Positions 45,290-56,421 of a DNA stretch of 64,000 bases are shown piece by piece (within the stretch, counting starts at the first letter, position 1; each line of letters opens with the position of its first letter). Below the pieces are notes generated by a model, which was not told the origin of the DNA, did no database searches, and saw only the letters and a program-made list of their open reading frames with translations. The stretch covers positions 1,984,001 to 2,048,000 of the forward strand of contig JAGPNK010000006.1 of the NCBI GenBank assembly GCA_020746835.1, read 5' to 3'. The stretch is from Stachybotrys elegans. Its lineage: Eukaryota; Ascomycota; Sordariomycetes; Hypocreales; Stachybotryaceae. The position numbers and the translations under genes were made by a program.

Positions 45290-46409
45290 ATGGCGCCTTG
45301 CAAGATTGATGTCCACCACCACATTATCCCCCCAGCCTTTGCCAAGGGTAAGTGACATTGTTTCTGTATTTTGGCTGCAAGAATGACCCGCCCGTATCTC
45401 TGGCTTCTTTTATCTGACTGGGCATAGCATGGAGCGAGGACCCCAAGCAAAGCCAAGGCATGAAGCTGCCGCCGTGGACGCCTGAGCATAGCCTGGAGTT
45501 CATGAAGCGCCACGACATTGGCTTCTCCATTGTGTCTCTGGGAGCGCCAGCCACCAGTATCGGCAGTGGCGAGTCAACTACCAGCTTCTGCCGCCAAATG
45601 AACGAATACTCTGCCGAGCTGTGCAAGCAGTACCCGGACAAGTTTGGCTTCTTCGCCACGCTCCCGTCGCTGGAAGACACCGAGGGCTGTATTGGCGAGA
45701 TCCGGTATGCTGTGGAGGAGCTGGGAGCCAACGGCGTAAATATCCTCACCAGCTATGGAGACAAGTACCTAGGTTTGTTTCATGGCCTGGCAGCACGCCT
45801 AATGGATGTGAGGCAGCTGACCAACTATAACGGCTAGGCCATGCGGACTTCCAACCAATATGGGACGAGCTGAACCGGCTAAAGACGGTAGTGTTTATCC
45901 ACCCTGGTATCGAGAGTCCCATCGATGCCATTACAGAGCCAGGCATGCTACCCAAGCCCATCTTCGACTGGACGCATGAGACGACGCGCGCCGCCATCCA
46001 TCTCATCTCGACCAACACGCTCAAACCCCGCCCGGGCGTCAAGGTGATCCTGCCGCACGGAGGTGGGACGTTGCCGTACATTGCCAACCGCGTTGCGCAG
46101 CTCGGCAGTGCGTTCAAGCTCTTTGCAGACGGGAAGACGGCAGAGGAGTTCCTGGAGGAGGTTCGTGGCTTCTACTACGATGTGGCGTTTGCCGGGTACG
46201 AGGAGCCGCTGGGGCTGCTGCTCGGGTTTGTGAAGCCGGGCCATCTCCTCTACGGCACCGACTACCCGTTTGGAAGGGAGGACATGGTGAAGCAGCAGCT
46301 GGACGCGCTGGGCAAGGTGCTGGAGGTGCAGAGCGAGGGCGTGGCCCAGAGTGTGTACCGTGACGCGGCAGCACAGCTGTGGCCTGGTTTGGCGAAGCTA
46401 GAGCGGTAG
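45290..46409 (+). CDS. Amidohydrolase-2 family decarboxylase (ACMSD / OrsB-like)
   Basis: Metal-dependent TIM-barrel enzyme of the family that includes ACMSD, gamma-resorcylate decarboxylase and the orsellinate-cluster protein OrsB; expected to decarboxylate an aromatic acid. Three exons: 45290-45347, 45428-45772, 45838-46409; product 324 residues. The first exon supplies the metal ligands (KIDVHHHIIPPAF), the second GFSIVSLGAPA and YSAELCKQYPDKFGFFATLP, the third VVFIHPG, VILPHGGGTLPYIANR and GTDYPFGRED (metal-binding Asp), i.e. all expected active-site strands in order. Borders: GTAAGT/TAG and GTTTGT/TAG; the second donor is weak but the join YLG-HADFQPIWDEL is a family motif. The placement beside a PKS that makes an aromatic carboxylic acid fits a decarboxylating step. 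Confidence 0.9.
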
Positions 46410-47860
46410 GGTGCGTGTCAGCAGTAATCATGCATTAATTATGAGACATATTGAATCGTACCGTGTCAGACGGGCATGGGATGCACCACCATTGGCTAGT
46501 GAGAGGGTGTTGGCGATAACACAAGCATCCATCCGTCCATGGCCCAGTCCAGAAGAGAGGGGTTGGCAAACTGCCATGCAATTGCCTGCCTGCCAGTGCA
46601 GAGGAGAGGAAGGGCAAGGAAGGCAGTGGGGCGATCTGCACCTTCTCAGCCGCTAAGCCGGGGGTGAGATCCTTCCCCGCCCTAACCGAGTTGAGTCTAC
46701 GTACACCCCTCCATGATACGGTTCACACCCTTCTCCTCCTCACCTCGCCTGCCACCCATCACCAACACTGTTTCCTCCGCCACCAAGGTCTGGATTCTCA
46801 GCTCGCCAGTCTACGTTGGCCCGAACTCCGTCCAGCGGCTGTGTCAACTTATTCACCGTATTAATGCGCCGAAGTTACATCGTTGCACTCATCTTCCCGG
46901 TCCTGGTGGACGTAAGTCGGCACAGCCCATCTCGTCCAACTGCAACCGCAAAGGATATGCCGGCCATGTTACTTGGCTTTCCTAGTAATACTCACGTAAT
47001 AGTCTTCAGCTCTCGCTCTCGCTCTCTTGCACCATCGGGTTCGTCTGTGGGTAGTCTTACTCTTCCCTCGGGCAGCTACTGTGCCGTGTCCCGCTGCTAT
47101 CCCCAAGGCTATCTGAGTTAACCCAACCCAACATCGACTGTGATACTGAGCTAGTTAGCTAATAATGAGCGTCTTCTCCTGGTGATGGTCTCATGTGATG
47201 GCCTCCAGCACAGATTTCTGTGAGCATCCTGTCCAATGTGTGAGGCTGTATGTATAAGAGCTCAACAGTTGTTCAAATGGCAGGGCTTTCATCGTTCCTC
47301 GGCTAATGGAATCCTTCCTTCATCGGCGAGCGCTATCCTGCTTAGGAACGTCGCCTGTATCCAAAAGGCCCTTACTCGGCGCCTTCACCCAGCACCCTCC
47401 CTCAACAATGAGTCCGTAAAAGTATGCTTCGCCAAGGCTTCTCTGCATATGTTCCCCTTCCCCTGATTCATAGTTCGCTTTCCACGCATGGTGGCGTTTG
47501 CCACGTGCGGAATCCTGCTCCCATGTGGTTGTGATGGTGCCTTGCTTCGAGGTGAGATTGAGATTCAGATCTCTGCAGCCATCCCTACAATTACCGTATC
47601 CGGAGTCCTGGTACCAATAGATCTGATGCCAAAGAGTATATCTGGTGACCCAGTGCGTATGCTTCATCATCTGAGCTTCTGTATAAAATAGCGCACAGCT
47701 AAGGGAAGAGGCGAGGAAGGAGTCACGGAGTGCATGGTACTTGTCTGCTATACGGATGTGTGTATTTGGTGGTGATTCAGTCCATCGCCTTCCCTTCAGC
47801 TGCTTCCATATATTCTCATGGTCCCAGACTCTCAACCAACTGTCGCCACGAGACATCATC
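46410..47860. other. Intergenic, 1.45 kb
   Basis: Between the decarboxylase and the SMP-30-like gene, both on the plus strand. One copy of CCTCGGC at about 47297. A 180-codon antisense frame (47320-47862) was rejected. No regulator gene was found here. Confidence 0.55.
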
Positions 47861-48907
47861 ATGAAGCTCGTACCCTATTCCAGCTTTCACCATCTCTTTG
47901 CCAGGTTGCTGGTCGTTGCACTGGCGGTGCTCCCAGCGTCCAGCCTCGGCATCCCTCCTCATCATCAACTTGATCCACGCGACAAGTGCATAGGCTCGGC
48001 GTCTCTCATCTTCAACTTCACCGATAGCACTTTTATCGAGAACCTCCAGGTCCTGCCGGATGGCAGAATCCTCTTCACAACGCTCGACACGGGCATTCTC
48101 CGAGTCATAGACCCGAGAGGCCGAGATCCCTCTCCCAGGCCTCTCGTCTCTCTGCCGTCTACCACAGGACTTAGCGGTATCGCGCGCCTGTCTGAGGACA
48201 TTTACGCAGTCACTGGCGGTGTACACACGCTGTTTGCGTTTGAGCCCGGCTCGATGAGGGTGTTTATCGTGGATGTCTCCTCTGGGCGCATCCGCGACAT
48301 CATTGGCGTGCCCAAGACTGCCATGATGAACGGACTTGTCGCCCTTCCAAACTGCCGCACGACCCTTCTCAGCGCCGACTCCTTGACGGGCAGCATACTG
48401 CGCATCGACCTGTCGACCCGCAGAGTCGACGTGGCCTTCTCTGACCCGCTGCTAAATTCCACCAGCGCCGAGGTCCCCCTGGGTGTCAACGGCTTGCGCA
48501 TCCGCGGCCAGTACCTCTACTTCACCAACTCAGGAGCCGGTACCTTCGGTCGCGTGCCCATTGATGACAGAGGCAACATGGCAGGCAAGGTCGAGATCGT
48601 AGCCCAGCTCTCGGGCAGAGTCAGCTTTACGAATGCCTATGACGACTTTGACTTTGATCGACAAGGCAACGCCTATTTGGCTCTTCACTCGACGACTGTA
48701 TCCCAGGTCAGCCCATCTGGAAAGCAAGTGACATTTGCTGGATGTGCTGGTGATGATGTCTGTGATCCAGCCTTCATCTTTCGGGAACCGACGTCGGTGG
48801 CCTTGGATAATGACGGCAAATCGCTCTACGTTTCGACGGGCGGCAACACCGGGATGGGGTGCTCTCAAAACTTGGGCGGTCAATTGATCAGGGTGCCTCT
48901 AAGCTGA
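47861..48907 (+). CDS. Secreted SMP-30 / gluconolactonase-like beta-propeller protein
   Basis: Intronless, 348 residues from the ATG at 47861; the frame is open 40 codons further up, but the signal peptide (MKLVPYSSFHHLFARLLVVA...PASSLG) begins at this ATG. The mature part has repeated propeller blades of the SMP-30/lactonase type: ENLQVLPDGRILFTTLDTG, GLSGIARLSEDIYAVTGG, MNGLVALPNCRTTLLSADS, GVNGLRIRGQYLYFTNSG, AYDDFDFDRQGNAYLALH and EPTSVALDNDGKSLYVSTG. The alternating N/D ligands (Asn in MNG and VNG, Asp in YDDFD) fit the Ca2+-binding centre of this family. Four Cys residues late in the chain suggest disulphides, in keeping with secretion. Such proteins recur in fungal metabolite clusters; possible roles are lactone opening or substrate binding. 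The exact reaction is not known. Confidence 0.85.
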   Translation: MKLVPYSSFHHLFARLLVVALAVLPASSLGIPPHHQLDPRDKCIGSASLIFNFTDSTFIENLQVLPDGRILFTTLDTGILRVIDPRGRDPSPRPLVSLPSTTGLSGIARLSEDIYAVTGGVHTLFAFEPGSMRVFIVDVSSGRIRDIIGVPKTAMMNGLVALPNCRTTLLSADSLTGSILRIDLSTRRVDVAFSDPLLNSTSAEVPLGVNGLRIRGQYLYFTNSGAGTFGRVPIDDRGNMAGKVEIVAQLSGRVSFTNAYDDFDFDRQGNAYLALHSTTVSQVSPSGKQVTFAGCAGDDVCDPAFIFREPTSVALDNDGKSLYVSTGGNTGMGCSQNLGGQLIRVPLS

Positions 48908-49538
48908 GGATTTTTATTTCATTTTATTTTTATTGCTTTTTATTATTATTGTACATACATAATGGTCTCAGACCATCCATGTGTTGTTTCGCATTTCAGC
49001 GTGCATGTGCTAAACTCGGCTCGTCGCCTCTTCTCTCCTCTCCCATCGTGTCAGCAAACTTGCTTCCTGTGTGACGGGGCTCATTTTCGCTTCTGCCACG
49101 CCCGTCCGTGTCGCATGTCTTTCTTTCTTGGGCGTGACCAAAGTAATGCAAACTCTCGGAAAACTGCCGTGATGCAAGGCAGACTGGGGTTCGGAGCCTG
49201 ATCTGCGTCCGAAATCCGCAGATGCACTGTCACTGTCAGAGTAACCTTATTGTCCAGGTCAGAGGAGAGGGGTGTCTTTTTATTTCGTTTGATCGTATTA
49301 CTCGAGTTGATGCTTTTATTGGTAGAAAAAATAGGCAGAAGTTATGCAGCTATCTCGATTTTGACTTTACAGGGAGTGGTATGTGAACAGTGCAAGTGCA
49401 ATCTGACGTTCCGGAATAAGGCAACGCCATGTGACAAGCTTGTTTCCGTCATCACAGCCGCCCTCCAACGTCCGCATAGCTGCCGCATCACATCATCAGT
49501 AGTCTCGATCCATCACCCGAGCATAGGTTCAGGTCGCC
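48908..49538. other. Intergenic
   Basis: 3' region of the SMP-30-like gene and promoter of the NAD(P)-binding protein gene. The first 60 bases are T/A-rich, as expected of a 3' untranslated region. Nothing else seen. Confidence 0.6.
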
Positions 49539-50394
49539 ATGAAGCTCATTATCGCCGGCTCTACCGGCCTCGTCGCCACCGAAATCCTTCGCCAGGCCTT
49601 GTCCATTCCCGCCATCACGTCCATCGTAGGCCTCGCCCGCCGCGAGACCAGCGTCCCCGACAACCTCAGGCCCAATGCCGACCCGTCCAAGCTCAAGTCC
49701 GTCGTCGTGTCCGACTTTGAGAATTACCCCGACACGGTGAAGCAGCAGCTGGCTGGTGCCGATGCATGCATATGGTGAGTCGGAGATAAAGCTGCGCGCC
49801 CATTTGAGGTCAGAGAGCGCCCTCGCTAACATTGCTGGTAGGACCATTGCTACAACGCCCGATCAGCTCCGTTCTATGACGTCTGAGCAGTCCAGAAATA
49901 TTTCGCTGGATTACATGGTCTATGGCCTAGAGACCATGGCCAAGGTCGCCAACTCGCCCTTCCGCTTCGCATACATCAGCGGCGCCAAGTCGGAGCGGGA
50001 TCAGACCAAGCGACCCATGGTACTCCCGGAATTCTGCTTGATGCGTGTACGCAGACCCCCCTCTATCCATACTGTTTCATTCGTCGCTAACCCAAGATAA
50101 CAGGGCGAGTGCGAGAATCGTGTGCTGGACTTTGCCAAGCAGTCCAACGGCCGTGTCGTGGGCGGCATCGTACGTCCAGGTGTCATTGATGCGCCGGGCC
50201 GATCGAACTTCATGTTGACCTTTGCTGGCGGCCTCGTTCGCGCCGTCATCGGCCTTCCAAAATGCCATGTAACCGAGATCTCTGCAACGCTCTTGGAGTC
50301 GTGCATCACAGGTTTCGAAAAGGAGACACTACTAAACGAGGACCTAATCCGTATCGGCCAGAAGTCCATGGCGGAGCGCAAAACAGGTCCATAG
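49539..50394 (+). CDS. NAD(P)-binding Rossmann-fold protein (atypical SDR / NmrA-like)
   Basis: Three exons: 49539-49774, 49842-50046, 50104-50394 (GTGAGT/TAG and GTACGC/CAG); product 243 residues. The N-terminus MKLIIAGSTGLVATEILRQA holds the GxTGxxA dinucleotide motif. Spliced segments give ADACIWTIATTPDQL, FRFAYISGAKSERDQ and PEFCLMRGECENRVLDFAKQ, followed by VVGGIVRPGVIDAPGR, which together match the short atypical SDR / nucleoside-diphosphate-sugar epimerase-like proteins of fungi. No Tyr-x3-Lys active site is evident, so it could be a reductase with an altered centre or a redox sensor. Whether it belongs to the cluster or to its right flank is undecided. Confidence 0.85.
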
Positions 50395-50793
50395 GACACT
50401 GTCGTCATTCTGGAGAGGGCTTGCATTTTAAAACCTGGCCTTTGGGCCTCAGGTTCCTTTCATTTTCGCGGCGCCTCAGTATGTAATAAGATATACGATT
50501 GTTATTCAGATGATATGCCCAGTTCCAACTGTCAGAGATGCACGGCTATCCATTTCAACGTGCGTATGTCGGTATGTTCTTTGTCAAGTACTCTTATTCA
50601 TAGTTTGTTATCCTGTCCTGCTTCTTTCTGATCATCTTTCTCTCCTCTCTATCACTTTTCTGAGCATCGGCCTGCATCGATCCCACGAACCCCGTTTCCA
50701 CATCATCGGCACAGTCTTATCTTCGTATCCCTGGGTCGATTCCTGGCATGCGAGAAGCCTCACATCTTGGGTTACCGTTATATGGAGGTGCAT
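50395..50793. other. Convergent intergenic gap
   Basis: Between the 3' ends of the NAD(P)-binding protein gene and the CorA-like gene. No feature recognised. Confidence 0.6.
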
Positions 50794-52920
50794 TTAGGGC
50801 TCAGGATGCTGGTGCTCTTGTTTTCGTGGCTGTCTTGTCCGCAGCCGCGTGGTCATCCAATTTTCGGGTCGAAAGGGCGAGCCCTTGTACAGAAGAGATA
50901 GTCCAACAACTACCAACGTGAAACAGAGCCAACAAAAAACGAACCAGTACCATTTGTAGGCAGCCGGTGGCAGTATTCCTTCTTGTATGCTGAACAATGC
51001 TGTCGTGCACGTGAATGGCAAGAAGAGCTATCAATACGTGGCGTGTGAGCATACAACCTCTCACCACTCTACATGTAGAGGTTGATCGTTAATTCGCAGT
51101 AGGGCGACTTACCAGACCTATTAGTGTTAATATCTTTACCATTTCTCCACTCTCATGTTGCTGGTTTGTAATGTTATTGCTCTCCATCATGAGATGCATC
51201 TCAAGCTGTACGTTTTCGTCAGCGTGCACATGGCATCAGGTATTTCGAATCCGACAATACCTGGCGCGCAGCTCCTGTACAGAGGTCCTGTTGCTCCTCC
51301 GTCCTAGCCTTGAGCTGTCGGAAACTCTTGATATGCTCTCCGATGATCTCTGCAACGCGGAAGGGACTTGTTTCTTCCTCTGGTGGGCCACATGTGGGAG
51401 GCTTTGGTAGGACACTCTGGTGGTGCATAATATCCCGTAAATATGCGGCGTCCTGGCTGCTGAAGTGATCCCACACTTCGATGATTCGGCTGATGGAGTG
51501 TATTGTTTGTCGCAATAGTCGACTGGCTTCGTTCAGCATCTCTTGCAGCTTGATCTTCCGATCATACGACATGCTTGTCTCGACGTCAGCAAGCGGCGAC
51601 AGATCAAAATGATCATGCAGCTATTGCTCTCGTGTGAGTCATTGATCAGAATATGTTGAACTGATGTACTTACATAGGGTTCCAGTCTTAACCCCAAGCA
51701 CGATAAAAGATTATCCATTGCATGTTTTACTTGAGCCAGCCGGCATTCATAGATGGTGAGAAAGTACACCCTGGGGTCCCACTCGGGAAAATGGGCGTTC
51801 AAACCGAGAGTCAGAGGATCAGGCCGATACAGGTGACAGTCTTCTAGTTCGTAAGAGTCGACAGCCTCCGTAGACTCTATGCCTTGGTAGAAAGTGTCGA
51901 CCAAAAAGTATGCGCACCAGAATTTATTGTCTATGCCAGTCACAAGGCATGATATCTGGGCTTCGTGGACGACAGCTTCCAGGGGTTCGTCAATGCCAAG
52001 ATGCTGGAGTTTGTGGGACCTTCGAAACGGCTTTCCATTCCGCTTTCTTCTGAAATCCTGATGTATTGGACCATTCTCCCTCCACACATAAAACTGAAAG
52101 TGAAATTCGAGAGCGAAAAGGCGTGGCCCCTTTCGCTATCTAATAGTAAGTGAATGTCGGGGGCAAGTATGCTTTCAGCACTGACCGGAACATTTATTCC
52201 CAGTGACGTCTTGTTACTGATATACTTGTGGAAGAAGTCAGGTAAGAACAGTGCTTGAAGCATAGGCGTGGTGAGTGCCAAAGCAGCCATCACCCAGCCA
52301 TCGGGGTCGGTGATGTATCTAAATGCGTGACGGCTCAGTTAACCATGCTTAAGGGATTTGCGTGTCTACCCCTCGAGTTCAAACTCACAATAGTCGTCGT
52401 TCAGCATCTGGTTCCCCTTCACAATTGTATCGCTAAAGAGTGAGCGGTTAGCAGACCGGGAAATTGGTAAATGGGTGTTACGTCTGACCTTCTTCTGGAG
52501 CTGTTGTAGTAGTCCCGCTGTTGTCAGACAAAATGGGTTACTTCTGACCTCCCCACGCCCAGCTTCAGCGCGAGATCGGTCATCGAGTAACGCGAGAGGC
52601 CTGTTTACGCGCTTATCTGATTCTTCGCTCAAGATGGCAAGGGCTCCCGGATGACAGACCGACTGAAGCTCTGGTTTGAGATAGATGCTGGAGCTGTGGG
52701 GTGTTTTGATATCCATAAGCACAGTCAAGAACACATCGATAAGATCATCAACGGTGACAGGATATCGACGAAGAATATATGCACCCTTGAGACTCTGCGT
52801 CACCTGATTTATGTATGAAACATTTAATCTTTCGTATAGCCGAGGTTGTCGATCGGTAAATTCTTGACTCCATCTATATGCTGCCAGGACAGCTTCAGTG
52901 AAGCCTTGGTGGGCCTCCAT
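50794..52920 (-). CDS. CorA-like membrane protein (fungal expanded family, no GMN motif)
   Basis: Six exons: 52370-52920, 52186-52318, 51674-52135, 51261-51620, 51113-51205, 50794-51027; 610 residues. A long soluble part contains RLFALEFHFQFYVWRENG, VVHEAQISCLVTGIDNKFWC and FPEWDPRVYFLTIYECRLAQ, segments typical of a family of fungal CorA-related proteins. A helical stretch (YDRKIKLQEMLNEASRLLRQ) leads to two C-terminal membrane helices at about 524-547 (MVKILTLIGLLFLPFTCTTA) and 559-580 (WYWFVFCWLCFTLVVVGLSL). True CorA/Mrs2 Mg2+ channels have GMN after the first helix; it is missing, so transport function is doubtful. Exon borders are GTAGAC/TAG, GTCAGT/TAG, GTAAGT/TAG, GTATTG/CAG and GTAAGT/TAG; the first two donors are the least sure. 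Its frequent lineage-specific expansion makes a cluster role unlikely. Confidence 0.8.
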
Positions 52921-54508
52921 AGTTCAGACCAAGAATGACCCTGTCACTTTTCCGCAGGCCAAAGGACTGTGCGACATGTGTATTAGCAAATGGCCTAGCA
53001 ATTGGGAATCATCAGCCATCCCGGCGCCCTGGCGGGGGGGGGCTTATCCGGCAGTTATTGTAACGAGAAATGGTCACTACTCACACAATTCCAGACGATA
53101 TTTCCTGGACCGTCGGGTATGGCCAATATGAATGAGACGTGTTGAGGAGGTTTAAGGTGGACTTCAAGGTCTATTAGGTTGGCTTGGCTCTCCTATTTAA
53201 GTGAACATGTTATGGTCCTGCACGCCCTTGCCGCCCAAATGGCAGCATCCTTGTGTTGGTGAGAGTCGCTGTCCAAGGTGCGCAGGGAGGTCTTGGAAAG
53301 GGGCATCCAGCTGGCTAGAGCAAATAGAAAGTCGTTTAGAGCCGCTGCCGCGATGCGACCCCCAAGGTTGCATGTTAAGCGCCCAACGAGGGTGAAGTGG
53401 AGCGAATGGAGGGTCAAGATAAGACGGGACGAAGTCAGCTCCAACGAGGAAAATAACTAGAGAAGTTGGTAAGATGGAGTGGTAAGATGGGGGATGTTTG
53501 GTTCATCGGATGAAACATCCGTGATTCTACAGTTTGTGTTCTAATTGAAGCCATGTGCCAAGCCGTACCTCCTATCCATAATGCTGGTAGAAGGATGGAA
53601 AGAGAAGACGGGTTCTTCCCAGCCACGTCTGGTGACACTTTTGATGGCCTGGCATACAGAACCTCTGACCTCTGAGATACTGCCTGCCATATGCATTGGC
53701 TTGATGAACCGTTTAAGCAGAAACTTCCACGTCGGTTGCCAGCACTGCCCAGAAGTTTCCTGAAGCTCCGGTAGTTGAGACGAACCGGGTACAAGGGCCC
53801 TGAAGACGGCCAAGATTGAACATTCCTTGTTCGTACAGGGGACCCAATGGCGCTTCAACACCGCTCAGGAGACGCACGAATTTACAAGAATTCATCGCGT
53901 ACCATGTGTGCCTTTCTTCTCTTTGGTTCCATCAATTCTGCGACTAGCCCATCGCTACACCAACCTCGTGACAAACAGCGTGGGATCGTGGACGGGAAAT
54001 TCCTTGCCTACCCCGTCTGTCTACCCCGCATTGTTTGGGGTGCATGTTTGATGGAGGAGGAGAAGGAGGAAACACCATCGAGGTCAGAGGATCTGCCCCT
54101 CTTGATCGGGCAGGTGTGCGCCCGATCGCAGCGCAATTTGGCCTTCTCACGAGACTTGGAAGGGTCGAGAAGGGGCAAGGACCAAGCAAGTAGGAGAAAT
54201 CCTCGCTCTTCCCCACATCGTCGAACTTCCACTTCTCGGCAAGCGGGGCCAATTCATGGCCAGAAGGTGGCTGCCGTGGTCCGCTCACCGAGCTTAGAAG
54301 TGGGCAATTTTATTCTTTATTCCACTCCTTCGCCTCTGCCTCGGCCTTTGTGTTCCTCGACACGCTCTCTCTCCCTCTCTCTCTCTCGTGTCTGAGTCGT
54401 GACTTGCTGGTTCCATTGCTGGTGTCTCTTCGGCCTCGTCTTTCCTTCATATCTGCCCATCGCAATTGTCATTCCGCATCAATCGCCTTGCATCTTCTGC
54501 CTTTCGCC
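52921..54508. other. Intergenic, 1.6 kb, between divergent genes
   Basis: Promoter region shared by the CorA-like gene (minus) and the sugar-type transporter (plus). The last 170 bases before 54509 are CT-rich, like a 5' leader. Overlapping short frames at 53435-53895 showed no recognised family. Confidence 0.55.
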
Positions 54509-56421
54509 ATGGCTACCGGTGCTACGGCCGGCGATGAAAAGGGCGACATCCAGCATCTGTCGGATGATGCGGCTCCCGCCACTGCTCCCGCACATTTCGC
54601 CGACCCAACACAGACTCATGATTCTGTCGTTCAGCAAGCCAGGGCTGCCGCCGCCACGGAGCAGGGCATGTCTCTGCTCCAGGGAATCAAGTTGTATCCC
54701 AAGGCCATTGCCTGGAGCCTCCTCATCTCCACATGTATTGTAATGGAAGGCTACGATATCACCCTGGTAAACAACTTTTGTACGTGAACCAATCCCAAAA
54801 CAAAACAAAAACAGCCAGTCTACGCCACACAAGAGAACAAGTGTAACTGACAAATGTGGACGCCAATAAGACGCTTTCCCAGAGTTCAACCGCAAATACG
54901 GTGTCCTGGGAGAGGATGGAGAATATGAAGTCCCAGCTGCCTGGCAGGCCGGACTCTCCAATGGAGTGTATGTGGGTGAGATCATTGGTCTCTACCTCAA
55001 CGGTATCCTCTCGGAGAGATTTGGCTACCGGTACACTATTCTGGGCTGCCTTGTGTGGCTCACTGGAATCATTGCCATCTTCTTCACAGCCCAGACTGTC
55101 CAGGTACTGCTTGTAGCAGAGATCCTCGCAGGCATTCCTTGGGGTGTCTTCCAGACCATTACTGTCACGTATGCCTCCGAAGTATGCCCCGTCGCCTTGC
55201 GAGGCTACCTCACCACCTACGTCAACATGGCGTGGGGAATTGGACAGCTTATCGGCATCGGCGTTCTGCGCTCCATGCTAGGGAGAACTGATGAATGGGC
55301 ATATCGAATTCCTTATGCGCTTCAGGTAAGTGATGGCTCGTGCCTTCTGCTTGAGCGGGAACCGATAGCTGACACAAGAGACAAGTGGATGTGGCCTCTG
55401 CCCATTGCGATTGGCATCTACCTTGCCCCGGAGTCACCTTGGTGGCTGGTGCGTAGAGGCAGGACTCGGGAAGCCAAGGATGCGCTGCTGCGCTTGACCA
55501 GCTTGAACCGTGAGACAAATTTTGACGCTGACGAGACCATCGCCATGATGGTCCACACCACGGCTCTCGAAGAGAAGATCACGGCCGGCTCCTCCTACTT
55601 GGACTGCTTCCGGGGCACCGACTTGCGAAGGACAGAGATTGTGTGCATGGCTTGGGCCATCCAGAACCTCAGCGGCAATTCCTTTTCCAACTACTCGACC
55701 TACTTCCTTAGACAGGCCGGTCTTTCCACCGAGGATTCGTATTCCTTTGCTCTCGGCCAATATGCCATCAACTGTGTCGGAACCATTGGTGCGTGGGGAC
55801 TGATGACATTGGGCGCTGGCCGTCGAAACCTATATGTGTACGGGTTGTGCGGACTGTGCACCATGCTCTTCATCATGGGCTTCCTGGGGCTTGTGCCATC
55901 TTCGAGCGAGCATGAAGCGGCCATTGCTACCGGCGCTATGATGGTGTGCTGGAGTTTGATCTACCAGCTGACAGTAGGCACAGTGTGCTACTCTCTTGTC
56001 GCGGAGATGTCGTCTCGTCGACTCCAGATCAAGACGGTGGCTCTGGGTCGCAACGCCTATAACATTATTGGCATCATCAACGGCGTGCTGACTCCCTACA
56101 TGCTGAACCCGACGGCTTGGAACTGGCGTCAGTACGCTGGCTTCTTCTGGGTAAGTGTCTTTGCACTTTGGCATGAAGCAACTTGTGCCAGTTAGCTAAC
56201 AGTTTCAGGCCGGCGCTTGCTTCCTATGCGTCATCTACGCATACTTCCGTATCCCTGAGCCCAAGGGCCGCACATTTGCTGAGCTCGACGTTCTTTTCGA
56301 GAAGGGCATCAGCGCGAGAAAATTTGCATCTACCCACGTTGACGTGTTCCATGAGTCAGTGGAGACCAAGGTCATGAACCAATACGAGCAGATTACAGAG
56401 AAACACGAGGGCAAGGCGTGA
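54509..56421 (+). CDS. MFS sugar transporter, maltose/alpha-glucoside permease-like
   Basis: Twelve-helix proton symporter of the sugar-porter family, close to fungal maltose/alpha-glucoside permeases. Four exons: 54509-54779, 54871-55325, 55386-56150, 56209-56421; product 567 residues. N-terminal cytosolic tail of about 70 residues; then YPKAIAWSLLISTCIVMEGY and, after the splice, NNFYAFPEFNRKYG. Sugar-porter signatures: NGILSERFGYRYT (loop 2-3), PESPWWLVRRGRTREA (end of helix 6), EMSSRRLQIKTVALGRNAYN and PEPKGRTFAELD (end of helix 12). The second intron (55326-55385, GTAAGT/AAG) is exactly 60 nt with no stop, so a model without it would be open too; the junction ALQ-WMWPLPI is conserved in the family and supports splicing. 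It may serve the cluster or simple carbon uptake. Confidence 0.9.

Noticed and set aside
47320..47862. 180-codon minus-strand frame overlapping the SMP-30-like leader
   Set aside because: Antisense to the promoter and leader of a convincing gene; no family features.
53435..53895. Overlapping short minus-strand frames suggesting a spliced membrane protein
   Set aside because: No pair of canonical splice sites joined them into a recognised family.
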